Source: an uncultured Phycisphaerales bacterium
GTDB taxonomy: Bacteria; Planctomycetota; Phycisphaerae; Phycisphaerales; UBA1924
Length of the DNA stretch: 64,000 nucleotides
Assembly (NCBI GenBank): GCA_903929885.1
Contig: CAIYWI010000097.1
Coordinates: 1-64,000, forward strand
Direction: 5' to 3'
Of this stretch, positions 28,828 to 36,996 are shown in pieces. Numbering within the stretch: position 1 is the stretch's first letter; each line of letters begins with the position of its first letter. The position numbers were made by a program, and so were the translations under genes. The notes below the pieces were generated by a model that saw nothing but the letters and a program-made list of their open reading frames with translations, was not told the DNA's origin and searched no databases.

Positions 28828-29535
28828 TCAGTTCCAACTCATGCCCTTGGGCCATCGCTCCGGTCGCTGCAGCCTCGCGACCGAGATCATCCGGTCGAGG
28901 TGGCGCAGTTCGGCGAGGACCATCGACGCGCGAGTCGCGACATCGGGTTCCGCCAGCAGCGCGTATCGCAGTTTCGGTTCCGCGATCATCGTGAGCGTCA
29001 TGAGCTCGAGCACGAGTTGGTCGGACAGATCGTCGTCGACGACCCACTCGAGGGCGGGCTTGGCGCCGGCCATCGACCCGAGACCGTTCGCGTTCAGCAG
29101 TCGCTCGAGTTCGCTCCGCAGCCGCGGCAGTTGTTCGGGCGTGGGTGAGTCGAGGCCCACCGGCTCGAGCCTGGCGGTGCGATAGAGGCGGCCATCCGCC
29201 GGCGGCTGCTCCTCGACGATGCGGGCGCGGCAGACGCCCTGCAACAGGATGTTGAATCGACCGTCCGGCAATCGCTCGTGGCGCACGACCTGGCCCAGGC
29301 AGACGGCGGGTCGGACGCGAGGCAGGACGCCCGGGGCGTGGGGCCGATGAGGATGGGCCAACACGGCCATGGCGATCTGGCCAGCGCCGTCGAGCACGTG
29401 CTCGATCATCTGCCGGTAGCGGGGCTCGAAGATGTGAAGCGGCACCACGTGCTGGGGCAGCACCACGACCCCATCGAGCGGAAAGAGCGGGACAGGCCTG
29501 CCGAAGTTGACATGGACCGACATCTCGTCCGACAT
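28828..29535 (-). CDS. LON substrate-binding-domain protein
   Basis: A 235-aa stand-alone version of the N-terminal domain of Lon protease, with no ATPase or protease domain. Features are PVPLFPLDGVVVLPQHVVPL, HIFEPRYRQMIEHVL and LPDGRFNILLQGVCRARIVE. Such proteins are widespread and of unknown role, perhaps substrate adaptors. ATG 29535 (MSDEMSVHVN) is preferred because TACCCT lies 7 nt upstream. Divergent from the RidA gene. Confidence 0.9.
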   Translation of the reverse strand: MSDEMSVHVNFGRPVPLFPLDGVVVLPQHVVPLHIFEPRYRQMIEHVLDGAGQIAMAVLAHPHRPHAPGVLPRVRPAVCLGQVVRHERLPDGRFNILLQGVCRARIVEEQPPADGRLYRTARLEPVGLDSPTPEQLPRLRSELERLLNANGLGSMAGAKPALEWVVDDDLSDQLVLELMTLTMIAEPKLRYALLAEPDVATRASMVLAELRHLDRMISVARLQRPERWPKGMSWN

Positions 29536-29542
29536 CGCCGGA

Positions 29543-29548
29543 AGGGTA
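29543..29548 (-). promoter_or_regulatory. -10-like hexamer of the LON-domain gene
   Basis: TACCCT on the minus strand, 7 nt before ATG 29535. Confidence 0.4.
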
Positions 29549-29576
29549 GGGGGCCGGAAGGGTTGCGTGGGAGTGG

Positions 29577-29582
29577 TACACT
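29577..29582 (+). promoter_or_regulatory. -10-like hexamer of the RidA gene
   Basis: TACACT 42 nt before ATG 29625. Unlike its divergent neighbour, this transcript would have a short leader. Confidence 0.35.
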
Positions 29583-29624
29583 CTCGTTGAGACGCGATGG
29601 TGCGTCGGGCGAGGATCGTCGACG

Positions 29625-30062
29625 ATGAGCGATGCCGTGCGTTCCAATCGTGCCGCGGAACCCGTGGGGCCTTATCCACATGCCAGACGCGTCGGCGGCC
29701 TGCTGTTCCTGTCGGGGGTGGGGCCCCGGCGGCGAGGCAGCCGCGTGATTCCGGGGCTGGTGCTCGACGATCAGGGCCGCGAGGTTTCCCACGACATCGA
29801 GGCGGAGATGCGGTCGTGCTTCGACAACGTCAAGGCCATCCTCGAGGAGTGCGGCGCCACGTGGGACGACATCGTCGACGTGACCGTCTTCCTGACGGCG
29901 ATGAAGGCGGACTGGGCGGTGTACAACCGGGTGTACGGAGAGTTCTTCCCGCCGGGCCCCGCACAACCCTGTCGCACGACGGTGGAAATCGCCGGCCTGC
30001 CCCAGGGCGGCGACGGTCCGATCCACTTCGAGATCAAGGTGGTGGCCAAGGCTCCCGCCTGA
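29625..30062 (+). CDS. RidA/YjgF-family protein, 2-aminomuconate-deaminase-like
   Basis: RidA proteins hydrolyse reactive enamine/imine intermediates. The protein has EPVGPYPHARRVGGLLFLSG, a middle DDIVDVTVFLTAMKADWAVYN and the C-terminal PCRTTVEIAGLP with the Arg that binds substrate carboxylates. The opening RSNRAAEPVGPYPHARR strongly recalls AmnD-type 2-aminomuconate deaminases of tryptophan/2-aminophenol breakdown, but no other genes of that path are near. 145 aa, normal length. Confidence 0.88.
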   Translation: MSDAVRSNRAAEPVGPYPHARRVGGLLFLSGVGPRRRGSRVIPGLVLDDQGREVSHDIEAEMRSCFDNVKAILEECGATWDDIVDVTVFLTAMKADWAVYNRVYGEFFPPGPAQPCRTTVEIAGLPQGGDGPIHFEIKVVAKAPA

Positions 30063-30092
30063 CCCGGGGTCGGACAAGCCCGCGGAGCGGGC

Positions 30093-30905
30093 TCAAGCGG
30101 GGTAGGTCGCCGAGGTCCGGTCGGTCTCCCATGCCGTCATGCTCACGAGACGGGCGTGCGGGGCCGACGATGCCAGATCCCTTTGCAACAGATCGAACAG
30201 CACGCGGCTGATGTTCTCGATGGTGGGGATGACCCCGCCCCTGTCGAGGTTGAACTCGACCGTGTCCTCGTTGAGGTGCGTGTGATCGAAGCGGTCAATG
30301 ATCGCTCGCTTGCAGGCCGACTCGAGGTCGCGAAGCGAGAGGGGCACATGCGCGTCGTCCAGGGGCACTTCCACGCATGGTTCGAACCTGTAGTTGTGGC
30401 CGTGTCCTCGCGGGTTGTTGCACTTGCCGTACCGACGGCGGTTTTCCTCGTCGCTGAGCATGGGCGTGTGCAACCGGTGAGCGGCGGCAAAGTCGAACTG
30501 CTGACGCAGCAGCACGCGATGTGGAGAGGCGGTGGTCATGGTGATCGAGTGGGTGGGAGTGAGCCTGATCGTCACTGATTCGACTCGGCCGTGCAGGCGA
30601 TCGCGGAACGGAGCCAGCGAGGCCCGAAGCACGTCCGCCACGGGCGGTTGGGGCGAGTTGGCGGCGGCCGCCGCGAGGGGCGGGAGCAGGATGGTCCGCA
30701 CCGCGTCGTCGATGTCCTTGATGTCGAGGACGTAGTTGACCACCGGATCGGGATCGCCGACGCACGAGACTTCGACCTCGCCGTGCGGGACGATGCCCTG
30801 CATCGAGGGCTTGCCGGCAAAGCCGTTGGTGCTCGCGGCCATGTCGGCGGCGAAAGTCGCCGGCGATGTGAGGCAGAAGCGAATGGAGCGGCGCAGGCGG
30901 GTCAC
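30093..30905 (-). CDS. Tandem 6-pyruvoyl-tetrahydropterin synthase (PTPS/QueD)-like protein
   Basis: Two PTPS-type halves in 270 aa. The C-terminal half is intact: FDFAAAHRLHTPML with the first zinc His, then YGKCNNPRGHGHNYRFEPCV with the catalytic Cys and the HxH zinc pair, and FDHTHLNED. The N-terminal half keeps the fold pattern (NGFAGKPSMQGIV, NYVLDIKDIDDAVRTILLP) but lacks the zinc histidines. It may make a pterin or a queuosine precursor. The start is GTG 30905 with TACCAT 5 nt upstream. Convergent with the RidA gene. Confidence 0.85.
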   Translation of the reverse strand: MTRLRRSIRFCLTSPATFAADMAASTNGFAGKPSMQGIVPHGEVEVSCVGDPDPVVNYVLDIKDIDDAVRTILLPPLAAAAANSPQPPVADVLRASLAPFRDRLHGRVESVTIRLTPTHSITMTTASPHRVLLRQQFDFAAAHRLHTPMLSDEENRRRYGKCNNPRGHGHNYRFEPCVEVPLDDAHVPLSLRDLESACKRAIIDRFDHTHLNEDTVEFNLDRGGVIPTIENISRVLFDLLQRDLASSAPHARLVSMTAWETDRTSATYPA

Positions 30906-30910
30906 GAGCG

Positions 30911-30916
30911 ATGGTA
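30911..30916 (-). promoter_or_regulatory. -10-like hexamer of the PTPS-like gene
   Basis: TACCAT on the minus strand, 5 nt before GTG 30905; no Shine-Dalgarno. Confidence 0.45.
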
Positions 30917-31003
30917 TTCGCCGCGGCCGCCGGGTCGGTTTCGAGGCGAATCCGACACTCGCTCGGTGGCGAAACCAAGGGCTAGTTCACACGGAGCACG
31001 ACC

Positions 31004-31699
31004 ATGCAGACCGCGACTCGTTCGATCCTCCTGTTCCTCGGCTTCGGACTGCTCGTCGCCACGGCGACTGCGCTGCCGTGGCAACCGCCCGACTCGACCA
31101 AGCCCGAGGGCACCCCCAAGAGCGACGTTCCAGCGGCCTCCGACGGCGCGAACGGCGTAAAGCCCACCCCCGAATCGCCCAAGGCGCCGGCCGCGTCGGT
31201 CGAAACCTTCGTGCTCGGACACACGGTCAAGGACATCGACGGCAAGGACCAACGACTCGATCAGTACAAGGGCAAGGTGGTGATGATCGTCAACGTCGCG
31301 AGCAAGTGCGGCTACACCCGCCAATATGCGGGACTCGAGGCCCTGTACAAGAAGTACAAGGACCGCGGCCTCGTGGTGCTTGGCTTCCCGTCCAACGACT
31401 TCGGCGGCCAAGAGCCGGGAACCGAGGCGGAGATCAAGCAGTTCTGCACGGCCAAGTACGGCGTCACCTTTCCCATGTTCGCGAAGGTCGGGGTCACGGG
31501 GGCGAAAGCCCACCCGCTCTTCAAGCAGTTGGCCTCCCAGAAGGGTCTGGCCGGCGGCGAGCCCAAGTGGAACTTCAACAAGTATCTGGTGGATCGCGAC
31601 GGCAACGCCGTGGAGCACCTCGAGAGCGGGATGAAGCCCGACTCCGAGGAACTGGCGAGGAAGATCGAGGCGTTGCTCGATGCGGCTCCGGCCAAGTGA
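31004..31699 (+). CDS. Secreted glutathione peroxidase family thiol peroxidase
   Basis: Reduces peroxides. A signal peptide (MQTATRSILLFLGFGLLVAT) and a Pro/Lys/Ser-rich linker precede the GPx domain. The peroxidatic residue is Cys102 in VASKCGYTRQYAGLE, so this is a Cys enzyme and not a selenoprotein. A second Cys148 in EIKQFC is placed as in two-Cys, thioredoxin-reduced GPx. The Gln-Trp partners appear as GFPSNDFGGQEPG and PKWNFNKYLVD. 231 aa including the leader. CGGAG precedes ATG 31004. Confidence 0.93.
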   Translation: MQTATRSILLFLGFGLLVATATALPWQPPDSTKPEGTPKSDVPAASDGANGVKPTPESPKAPAASVETFVLGHTVKDIDGKDQRLDQYKGKVVMIVNVASKCGYTRQYAGLEALYKKYKDRGLVVLGFPSNDFGGQEPGTEAEIKQFCTAKYGVTFPMFAKVGVTGAKAHPLFKQLASQKGLAGGEPKWNFNKYLVDRDGNAVEHLESGMKPDSEELARKIEALLDAAPAK

Positions 31700-31756
31700 C
31701 CCTCGCATCGGCAGGATCGCGGAGGTCGCCGTGGTGATCCACCCGCGCTGGTGCAC

Positions 31757-31762
31757 TACCAT
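31757..31762 (+). promoter_or_regulatory. -10-like hexamer of the PfkB gene
   Basis: TACCAT ends 8 nt before ATG 31771; no Shine-Dalgarno. Confidence 0.45.
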
Positions 31763-31770
31763 CGTCCCTC

Positions 31771-32709
31771 ATGACACTCGCAGTCACAGGCACCATCGGC
31801 ATTGACACGGTCCGCACGCCCTCCGGCGGAGCCGATCGAATTCTGGGCGGCAGCGGCACCTACTTCTCGGCGGCGGCTTCGCTGTACGGCCCGGTGCGGC
31901 TCGTCGCAGCGGTGGGGGACGACTTCCCCGCGGCGTTCCGGGGAGTGCTCGAGCACTTCAAGCCCATCGATCTTGCGGGGCTCGAGACCCGCCCGGGCAG
32001 CAAGACGTTTGCGTGGGGCGGCAAGTACCTCGCGGACATGAACAGCCGCGAGACGCTCTTCACCGAGCTCGGCGTGCTGGCCGAGGCCCCGCCCAAGGTG
32101 CCTGTCGCGTTCGCCGACAGCCGATTCCTGTTCCTGGCCAACACCCACCCGGCGGTGCAACTGGGGTTCATCGATCAGTTCCCGCATCGCACGCTGACCG
32201 TGGCCGACACGATGGACCTTTGGATCAACACGGCGAAGACCGAGTTGACCCGGTTGCTCGGTCGCGTCGACGGACTGGTGCTCAACTACGACGAGGCGGA
32301 ACTGTTCACGGGCAAGCGGAACCCGGTCACGGCGGGCCGTCACCTTCTGGGCATGGGGCCTCGCTTCGTGGTGATCAAGAAGGGCGAGCACGGCGCGCTC
32401 CTGATCCACCGGGACGGGATCGCCGCCTTGCCGGCCTTTCCCACCGAGGATGTCGTGGATCCCACCGGCTGCGGCGATTCGTTCGCCGGCGGCATGATGG
32501 GTTGTCTCGCGAACCCGTCCGGGTGGCATCATGTGACCTCGCCCGCCGGCGATCCGGGCTCGTTCGACTCGATCCGCAAGGCCCTCGTTCACGGGACGGT
32601 GGTGGCGAGCTTCAACATCGAGGCGTTCAGTCTCGACCGGCTCAAGGCGCTGAAGCCCGCTGAACTCGCCACCCGCTACGCCAAGTACGTCGCGATGACC
32701 AGCCTCTGA
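31771..32709 (+). CDS. PfkB-family carbohydrate/nucleoside kinase
   Basis: A ribokinase-fold kinase. The N-terminal substrate motif is GGSGTYFSAAAS and the C-terminal signature is DVVDPTGCGDSFAGGMMG with catalytic Asp236 and the anion hole. 312 aa is usual. The substrate cannot be assigned; the small lid region and GTIGIDTVRTP start resemble adenosine/sugar kinases of planctomycetes. It appears as a single gene. Confidence 0.92.
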   Translation: MTLAVTGTIGIDTVRTPSGGADRILGGSGTYFSAAASLYGPVRLVAAVGDDFPAAFRGVLEHFKPIDLAGLETRPGSKTFAWGGKYLADMNSRETLFTELGVLAEAPPKVPVAFADSRFLFLANTHPAVQLGFIDQFPHRTLTVADTMDLWINTAKTELTRLLGRVDGLVLNYDEAELFTGKRNPVTAGRHLLGMGPRFVVIKKGEHGALLIHRDGIAALPAFPTEDVVDPTGCGDSFAGGMMGCLANPSGWHHVTSPAGDPGSFDSIRKALVHGTVVASFNIEAFSLDRLKALKPAELATRYAKYVAMTSL

Positions 32710-32737
32710 ATCGGGCGAGGTGTCCCTTCCCGTCGGC

Positions 32738-33427
32738 TCAGTCGTGCACGAACGGGTTGGAGCGTCGCTCTCGCCCGATCGTCGATTCGGGGCCATGTCC
32801 GGGAAAGATCGTGGTCTCCCGGTCGAGCGTGTAGAGCTTGCTCCGAATGGATGCCTCGAGCGTCTCATGACTGCAGCCGGGGAAATCGGTGCGTCCGATG
32901 GATCCCGAGAAGAGGGCGTCGCCGACGAAGGCCGTTCGATCGGCCTCGTTCACCAACGTGACGCTGCCGGGGCTGTGTCCGGGGGTGTGAAGGACGTTCC
33001 ACGGGCCCGCCCCCCAGTCGAGTCGATCGCCCTCGGCGAGCAGGCGCGTGGCGGAGGGCGCGGTGGTGGGCATCCCCGAAAATGCGCTGAGGTTGAGCAG
33101 CGGATCGTTGAGCCACCGCTCCTCGGCTGCGTGAATGAGAATGGGAAGCGACGGATACGCGGCCCTGAGGGTCCGAACGCCCGCGATGTGGTCCACGTGC
33201 GCGTGCGTCAAGACGAGCGCCTCGGGCACCAACCCGGCGGACTGCATGTGCAGGATCATCGGATCGAGATCGAAACTGGCATCGACGATCCAGCAACGGC
33301 CCGGCGTCCGGGACGACGCTACCACGTAGCAGTTGGTCGCATAGGGACCCAACTCGAACCGCGCGACCGAGTGGTCGCCGGTGTCGAACAGGTCGTAATC
33401 GGTGGTCGCCTTGATTCGTTTGGCCAT
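32738..33427 (-). CDS. MBL-fold hydrolase, glyoxalase II-like
   Basis: A binuclear-zinc hydrolase of the GloB/ycbL group. Motifs: THAHVDHIAG, HTPGHSPGSV, FVGDALFSGSIGR and FPGHGPESTIGRE. The 229-aa length and short C terminus fit the single-domain hydroxyacylglutathione-hydrolase-like proteins whose true substrate is often unknown. ATG 33427 has TAATCT 5 nt upstream. Divergent from the following membrane protein gene. Confidence 0.92.
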   Translation of the reverse strand: MAKRIKATTDYDLFDTGDHSVARFELGPYATNCYVVASSRTPGRCWIVDASFDLDPMILHMQSAGLVPEALVLTHAHVDHIAGVRTLRAAYPSLPILIHAAEERWLNDPLLNLSAFSGMPTTAPSATRLLAEGDRLDWGAGPWNVLHTPGHSPGSVTLVNEADRTAFVGDALFSGSIGRTDFPGCSHETLEASIRSKLYTLDRETTIFPGHGPESTIGRERRSNPFVHD

Positions 33428-33432
33428 GCGGC

Positions 33433-33438
33433 AGATTA
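33433..33438 (-). promoter_or_regulatory. -10-like hexamer of the MBL hydrolase gene
   Basis: TAATCT on the minus strand, 5 nt before ATG 33427; no Shine-Dalgarno. Confidence 0.45.
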
Positions 33439-33533
33439 GGCGGCCGGAGGGTCAATTCGCCTATCCTCGCACGACCGGCGTCCATCTCGCGGGGGCCGCC
33501 CCCCGGTGCCGTCGCCGGCGAAAGGACACCCGC

Positions 33534-34523
33534 ATGCCAGCCCCAGCACCTCCCGCTCCCGAACGCGTCTTGTCCTCGACGCCGCGGCCGCGAGAGCGGA
33601 CGACGAGTCCCATCGGGCCCCTCCTGGCCATTTTGCTCATCGTGTACGCCGCGGCGCTCGCGCTGAGCGTTCACCTGGCGATGACGGGCGAGTATCGTCT
33701 CGGCGCGGGCGGCGCGCTGCTCGTGCTGACGATGGCGCCGATCGCGTTTTCCTTCGCGCTCGGGGGATCGCGGCGTCAGCACAAGGCGCTGCTCCAGCGA
33801 GTGGAGGAACTCACGCACGCGGTGCGGATATTCACGGATCACGCCGCGTTGTCGGATGATGCCCGTCGGGTGCTCAGCCGCGGCAACGATCGCGCGTTGC
33901 TGACGCAAGCCATCGAGGAGGACGTCGCGGCGGGCAATCTCGACGCGGCGATGATTCTCGTCAACGAACTTGCCGACCGGTTCGGCTTCCGCGACGAGGC
34001 CGAGCAGCACCGTCGCCGGATCGAGGCGATGCGATCGGAGACCAACGAACGTCGCATCACCGACGCGATCCAGTACCTCGACGGGCTCATCCTGCAGCGT
34101 CGGTGGGACGAAGCCTTCGCCGACGCCTCGAGGCTGCTGCGGCTCTATCCGGACTCGCAGCGGGTGTTCGGCCTGCGGGGCAGGATCGAACGCGCTCAGC
34201 GTTCGCACCGGGACGAGCTCGAACGACGATTCCTGGTCGCCGCCCAAGAGGACAGGACCGACGAGGCGCTCGGCCTGCTGAGGGAACTGGATGCACACCT
34301 GAGTCCGGCGGAGGCCGAGCCGCTGCGGGAACTTGCTCGCGGCGTCATCGGCAAGGCGAAGGAGAACCTCGGCGCCTCGTTCCGACTGGCGGTGCAGGAC
34401 CGCCGATGGACCGAGGCGGCCAGCATCGGAGAACGGATCATCGCCCAGTTTCCGAACACTCGCATGGCAGCCGAGATCCGCGACGTCATCGACGGCATCC
34501 GCCAGCGGGCCACGGGGGCGTGA
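33534..34523 (+). CDS. Membrane-anchored helical-repeat (TPR-like) protein
   Basis: A 329-aa protein with two close N-terminal hydrophobic segments (IGPLLAILLIVYAAALALSV and GGALLVLTMAPIAFSFALGG) and a charged helical region with TPR-like units (AAGNLDAAMILVNELADRFG, QRRWDEAFADASRLLRLYPD, DRRWTEAASIGERIIAQFPN). It is probably a cytosol-facing scaffold at the membrane. AAAGGA lies 8 nt before ATG 33534. No specific role recognised. Confidence 0.75.
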   Translation: MPAPAPPAPERVLSSTPRPRERTTSPIGPLLAILLIVYAAALALSVHLAMTGEYRLGAGGALLVLTMAPIAFSFALGGSRRQHKALLQRVEELTHAVRIFTDHAALSDDARRVLSRGNDRALLTQAIEEDVAAGNLDAAMILVNELADRFGFRDEAEQHRRRIEAMRSETNERRITDAIQYLDGLILQRRWDEAFADASRLLRLYPDSQRVFGLRGRIERAQRSHRDELERRFLVAAQEDRTDEALGLLRELDAHLSPAEAEPLRELARGVIGKAKENLGASFRLAVQDRRWTEAASIGERIIAQFPNTRMAAEIRDVIDGIRQRATGA

Positions 34524-34556
34524 ACTGCGCGACCCTGCCTCGCACGGCGAGGACCT

Positions 34557-35240
34557 TCATTCGCGAGGCAGCTCGCACCGTCGTCCGAATTCGCGACAGA
34601 TGGGGTGATCGCAACACGCGGCCAAGCGGGCCGAGCAGGCGCGCCGCCCGTGGAAGATCAGCAGGTGCGAGAGTTGGCACCACGATTCGCGAGGAAAGAG
34701 CGCCATGAGGTGTCGTTCCACGAGGGCCACCGTGGCATCCTGCGGGGCGAGGCCGAGTCGCTTGCTGAGTCGCTCCACGTGGGTGTCGACCACGACGCCC
34801 TCGTTGACGCCGAAGACGTTGCCCAGGACCACATTGGCGGTCTTGCGAGCCACGCCCCTGAGCGTCAACAGGGCATCCATCGACCCGGGAACTTGACCTC
34901 CGAAATCCTCGACGATCGTCCGCATCGCCTGATGGACCGCCTTGGCCTTGTTTCGGAAGAGTCCGATGGTTCGGATGAAGGGCTCGATCTCCTCGGGCGA
35001 CGCGATGGCGTAGTCGCGGGGGGTCGGGAATCGACGAAACAGGGCGGGGGTCACCTTGTTGACGGCCACGTCGGTGGTTTGCGCAGAGAGGATCGTGGCC
35101 ACGAGCAGTTCGTGCGGAAGCGAGTACTCCAGTTCGCAGTGTGCGTCTGGATACGCCTGCTCGAGCGCGCGATAGAGGCGCTCCGCTCGGGCCTTGGCGG
35201 CGGTGGTGACGCGAGGCAGGGCGGGGGCCTTGTCGCTCAT
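34557..35240 (-). CDS. nth: Endonuclease III (DNA glycosylase/AP lyase)
   Basis: Removes oxidised pyrimidines in base-excision repair. The helix-hairpin-helix LRGVARKTANVVLG carries the catalytic Lys133, and Asp152 in VVDTHVERL completes the pair; SAQTTDVAVNKVTP is the minor-groove loop. The C-terminal iron-sulfur region is odd. After HGRRAC the cysteines fall at relative offsets 0, 7, 8, 13 and 20, not the classical 0, 7, 10, 16. Its ATG overlaps the stop of the upstream membrane protein as ATGA. Confidence 0.93.
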   Translation of the reverse strand: MSDKAPALPRVTTAAKARAERLYRALEQAYPDAHCELEYSLPHELLVATILSAQTTDVAVNKVTPALFRRFPTPRDYAIASPEEIEPFIRTIGLFRNKAKAVHQAMRTIVEDFGGQVPGSMDALLTLRGVARKTANVVLGNVFGVNEGVVVDTHVERLSKRLGLAPQDATVALVERHLMALFPRESWCQLSHLLIFHGRRACSARLAACCDHPICREFGRRCELPRE

Positions 35241-35806
35241 GGCGCCGACCTCGTGTCGGCTGCAGCGGGCCGAGGAGCTCGCATGAGCCCGGCGACCGCC
35301 ACCAGCAGGAGCGCGACGAGCATCGCCGACATCATGGGCGTGGCAAGACGGTGGATCGCGGTGAAATCACGATCGATCGCGAGCGACGCCTCGAGGTCGC
35401 CGCGACGCATGGCCTCGTGAAGGTCGAACCCGAGACGATCCAACGGCCCCATCACGATGAACTGCGTGGCCGCGAGCAGGGCGATTGCGGTCGCGTGCGA
35501 GATCCACTGGACCGCGGCGAGCGGCCCTCGCATGCCGCGACACCCGAGGGCCAAGAGGACCGATCCGATGCCGAGCGCCCATCCGGCGGCCTGAACGAGG
35601 CGGAAGTTCCGCTGCGCGGGCACTCCGGCGACGACCTTCCAGTGGGACTCGCTCATCACCGGCATGGACGGCACCAACGGCGAGAGTTCCCTCACGGCGG
35701 GGAAGGAGATGGCCGCGAAGGCGCCGGAGGCGACCACAAGGGCCATCCAAGCGGCGAGGGTGCCGATAAGCGCGGGCCTCAGGATGGCGTCGGGGGGCAT
35801 TCGCAT
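35237..35806 (-). CDS. Four-helix-type integral membrane protein, uncharacterised
   Basis: A 189-aa protein with four hydrophobic segments (IGTLAAWMALVVASGAFAAI, AAGWALGIGSVLLALGC, WISHATAIALLAATQFIVMG and MMSAMLVALLLVAVAGLM). The loop after helix 1 reads SESHWKVVAGVPAQRNFRLV. This topology resembles DUF4149-type proteins but I cannot confirm the family. ATG 35806 or ATG 35800 may start it. Its stop is coupled to nth by ATGA. Confidence 0.7.
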   Translation of the reverse strand: MRMPPDAILRPALIGTLAAWMALVVASGAFAAISFPAVRELSPLVPSMPVMSESHWKVVAGVPAQRNFRLVQAAGWALGIGSVLLALGCRGMRGPLAAVQWISHATAIALLAATQFIVMGPLDRLGFDLHEAMRRGDLEASLAIDRDFTAIHRLATPMMSAMLVALLLVAVAGLMRAPRPAAADTRSAP

Positions 35807-35992
35807 GGCAACCGCTTCAGCGACAGAGGTTACGCCTCGACAAGCCGCCGATCCCCCGAGGGGGGCGGGACGGAAGCGGGTCTCGCGGAATAAGGGGTGT
35901 CGAGAGAAAGTCCCGGGGCGGAACGTCCGATGCGTAAGAGGATCACAGGCGTCAGGATCGACGCCGGATTGAACACACCGAATCGGGAGCGC

Positions 35993-36892
35993 ATGAGCAT
36001 GAGCGTTGGCACCCCCCACACCGGCGACAAGGATGCGATCGTCAACAACGCGATCCGCGAAATCAGTCACATCGCCACCCTTCCCGAGATCACGGTGAAG
36101 ATCGTCGAGCTGGTCGAGAGCCCGAAGTCGACGGCCCAGGACCTCAACAAGGTCATCTCGGCCGACCCCGCGCTCTGCAGCCGCATCCTCAAGGTGGTCA
36201 ACTCGTCCTTCTACGGCCTCCCCGGGCAGATCGCCAGCATCAATCGCGCGATCGTCATGCTCGGTCTCAACGCCGTCAAGAACATCGCCATCGCGGCGTC
36301 GCTCGCCAAGCTCTTCAAGGGCGGCGAACTGACCTCGAGCTTCGCGGCCAAGGACCTCTGGACGCACAGCAACGTCACCGCCGCCGCGGCGAAGATGATC
36401 GCCAACTCGCTCAAGCTCGGTCTCGCCGACGAGGCCTTCCTGGCCGGCCTGATGCACGACATCGGCATCATGGTCGAGATGCAGGTCGAGCGAGAGAAGC
36501 TCATCCAGTGCCTCAACGCCACCGGCACCGACGCCCGAGGCGTGCCCTGCAACGACTTCCTCGCCTTCGAGAACGAGATCTTCGGCGCCACGCACCAGGA
36601 CTTCGGTTCGGCGCTGTGCGAGAAGTGGAAGTTCCCCAAGAGCCTAGTGATGGTGACCGGCTACCACCACCGTCCGATGGATCTCTCCTTCGAGACCCGC
36701 ACCCTCAGCGCCATCGTGTATGTCGCGGACCGCATCGCGGCCGAGGTGGGCTCGGGCTTCCGTCACGACATTCTCGACCTGACGCCGGATCCGGCCGTCA
36801 TGGACTCGCTCAAGCTGACGCCCGAGAAGTTGGCCGACATCAAGAACCAGGTCGCCACGCAGATCAACGATCTGGGCAACCTGCTCACCTGA
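35993..36892 (+). CDS. HDOD-domain signalling protein
   Basis: HDOD is a catalytically altered HD domain common in c-di-GMP, motility and stress signalling. Features: ISADPALCSRILKVVNSSFY, AIVMLGLNAVKNIAIAASL, DLWTHSNVTAAAAKMIA and LMHDIGIMV. GGGAG just upstream supports ATG 35993 (MSMSVGTPHT). 299 aa, HDOD only, with no linked GGDEF or EAL domain. A strong hairpin plus T tract follows. Confidence 0.9.
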   Translation: MSMSVGTPHTGDKDAIVNNAIREISHIATLPEITVKIVELVESPKSTAQDLNKVISADPALCSRILKVVNSSFYGLPGQIASINRAIVMLGLNAVKNIAIAASLAKLFKGGELTSSFAAKDLWTHSNVTAAAAKMIANSLKLGLADEAFLAGLMHDIGIMVEMQVEREKLIQCLNATGTDARGVPCNDFLAFENEIFGATHQDFGSALCEKWKFPKSLVMVTGYHHRPMDLSFETRTLSAIVYVADRIAAEVGSGFRHDILDLTPDPAVMDSLKLTPEKLADIKNQVATQINDLGNLLT

Positions 36893-36898
36893 AACGCC

Positions 36899-36919
36899 CC
36901 GGCCGTCAGGCACGGCCGG
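36899..36919 (+). terminator. First hairpin after the HDOD gene
   Basis: CCGGCCGT and ACGGCCGG form a perfect 8-bp stem with a 5-nt loop, 7 nt after the stop. It is followed by a pyrimidine-rich CTCTCTCTTTCT stretch. Confidence 0.5.
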
Positions 36920-36948
36920 CAACGAACTCTCTCTCTTTCTCCCTCCAG

Positions 36949-36984
36949 GCGGCCGGGCGGAAACGCGCGGCCGCTGGTTTTTTT
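36949..36984 (+). terminator. Rho-independent-like terminator of the HDOD gene
   Basis: GCGGCC (36949-36954) pairs with GGCCGC (36969-36974) and is followed by a run of seven T (36978-36984). This is the only clear T tract of this kind nearby. Confidence 0.65.
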
Positions 36985-36996
36985 CGGCTCGCGGAC

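Noticed and set aside
31307-31309. Selenocysteine in glutathione peroxidase
   Set aside because: The codon is TGC, so the peroxidatic residue is an ordinary Cys.
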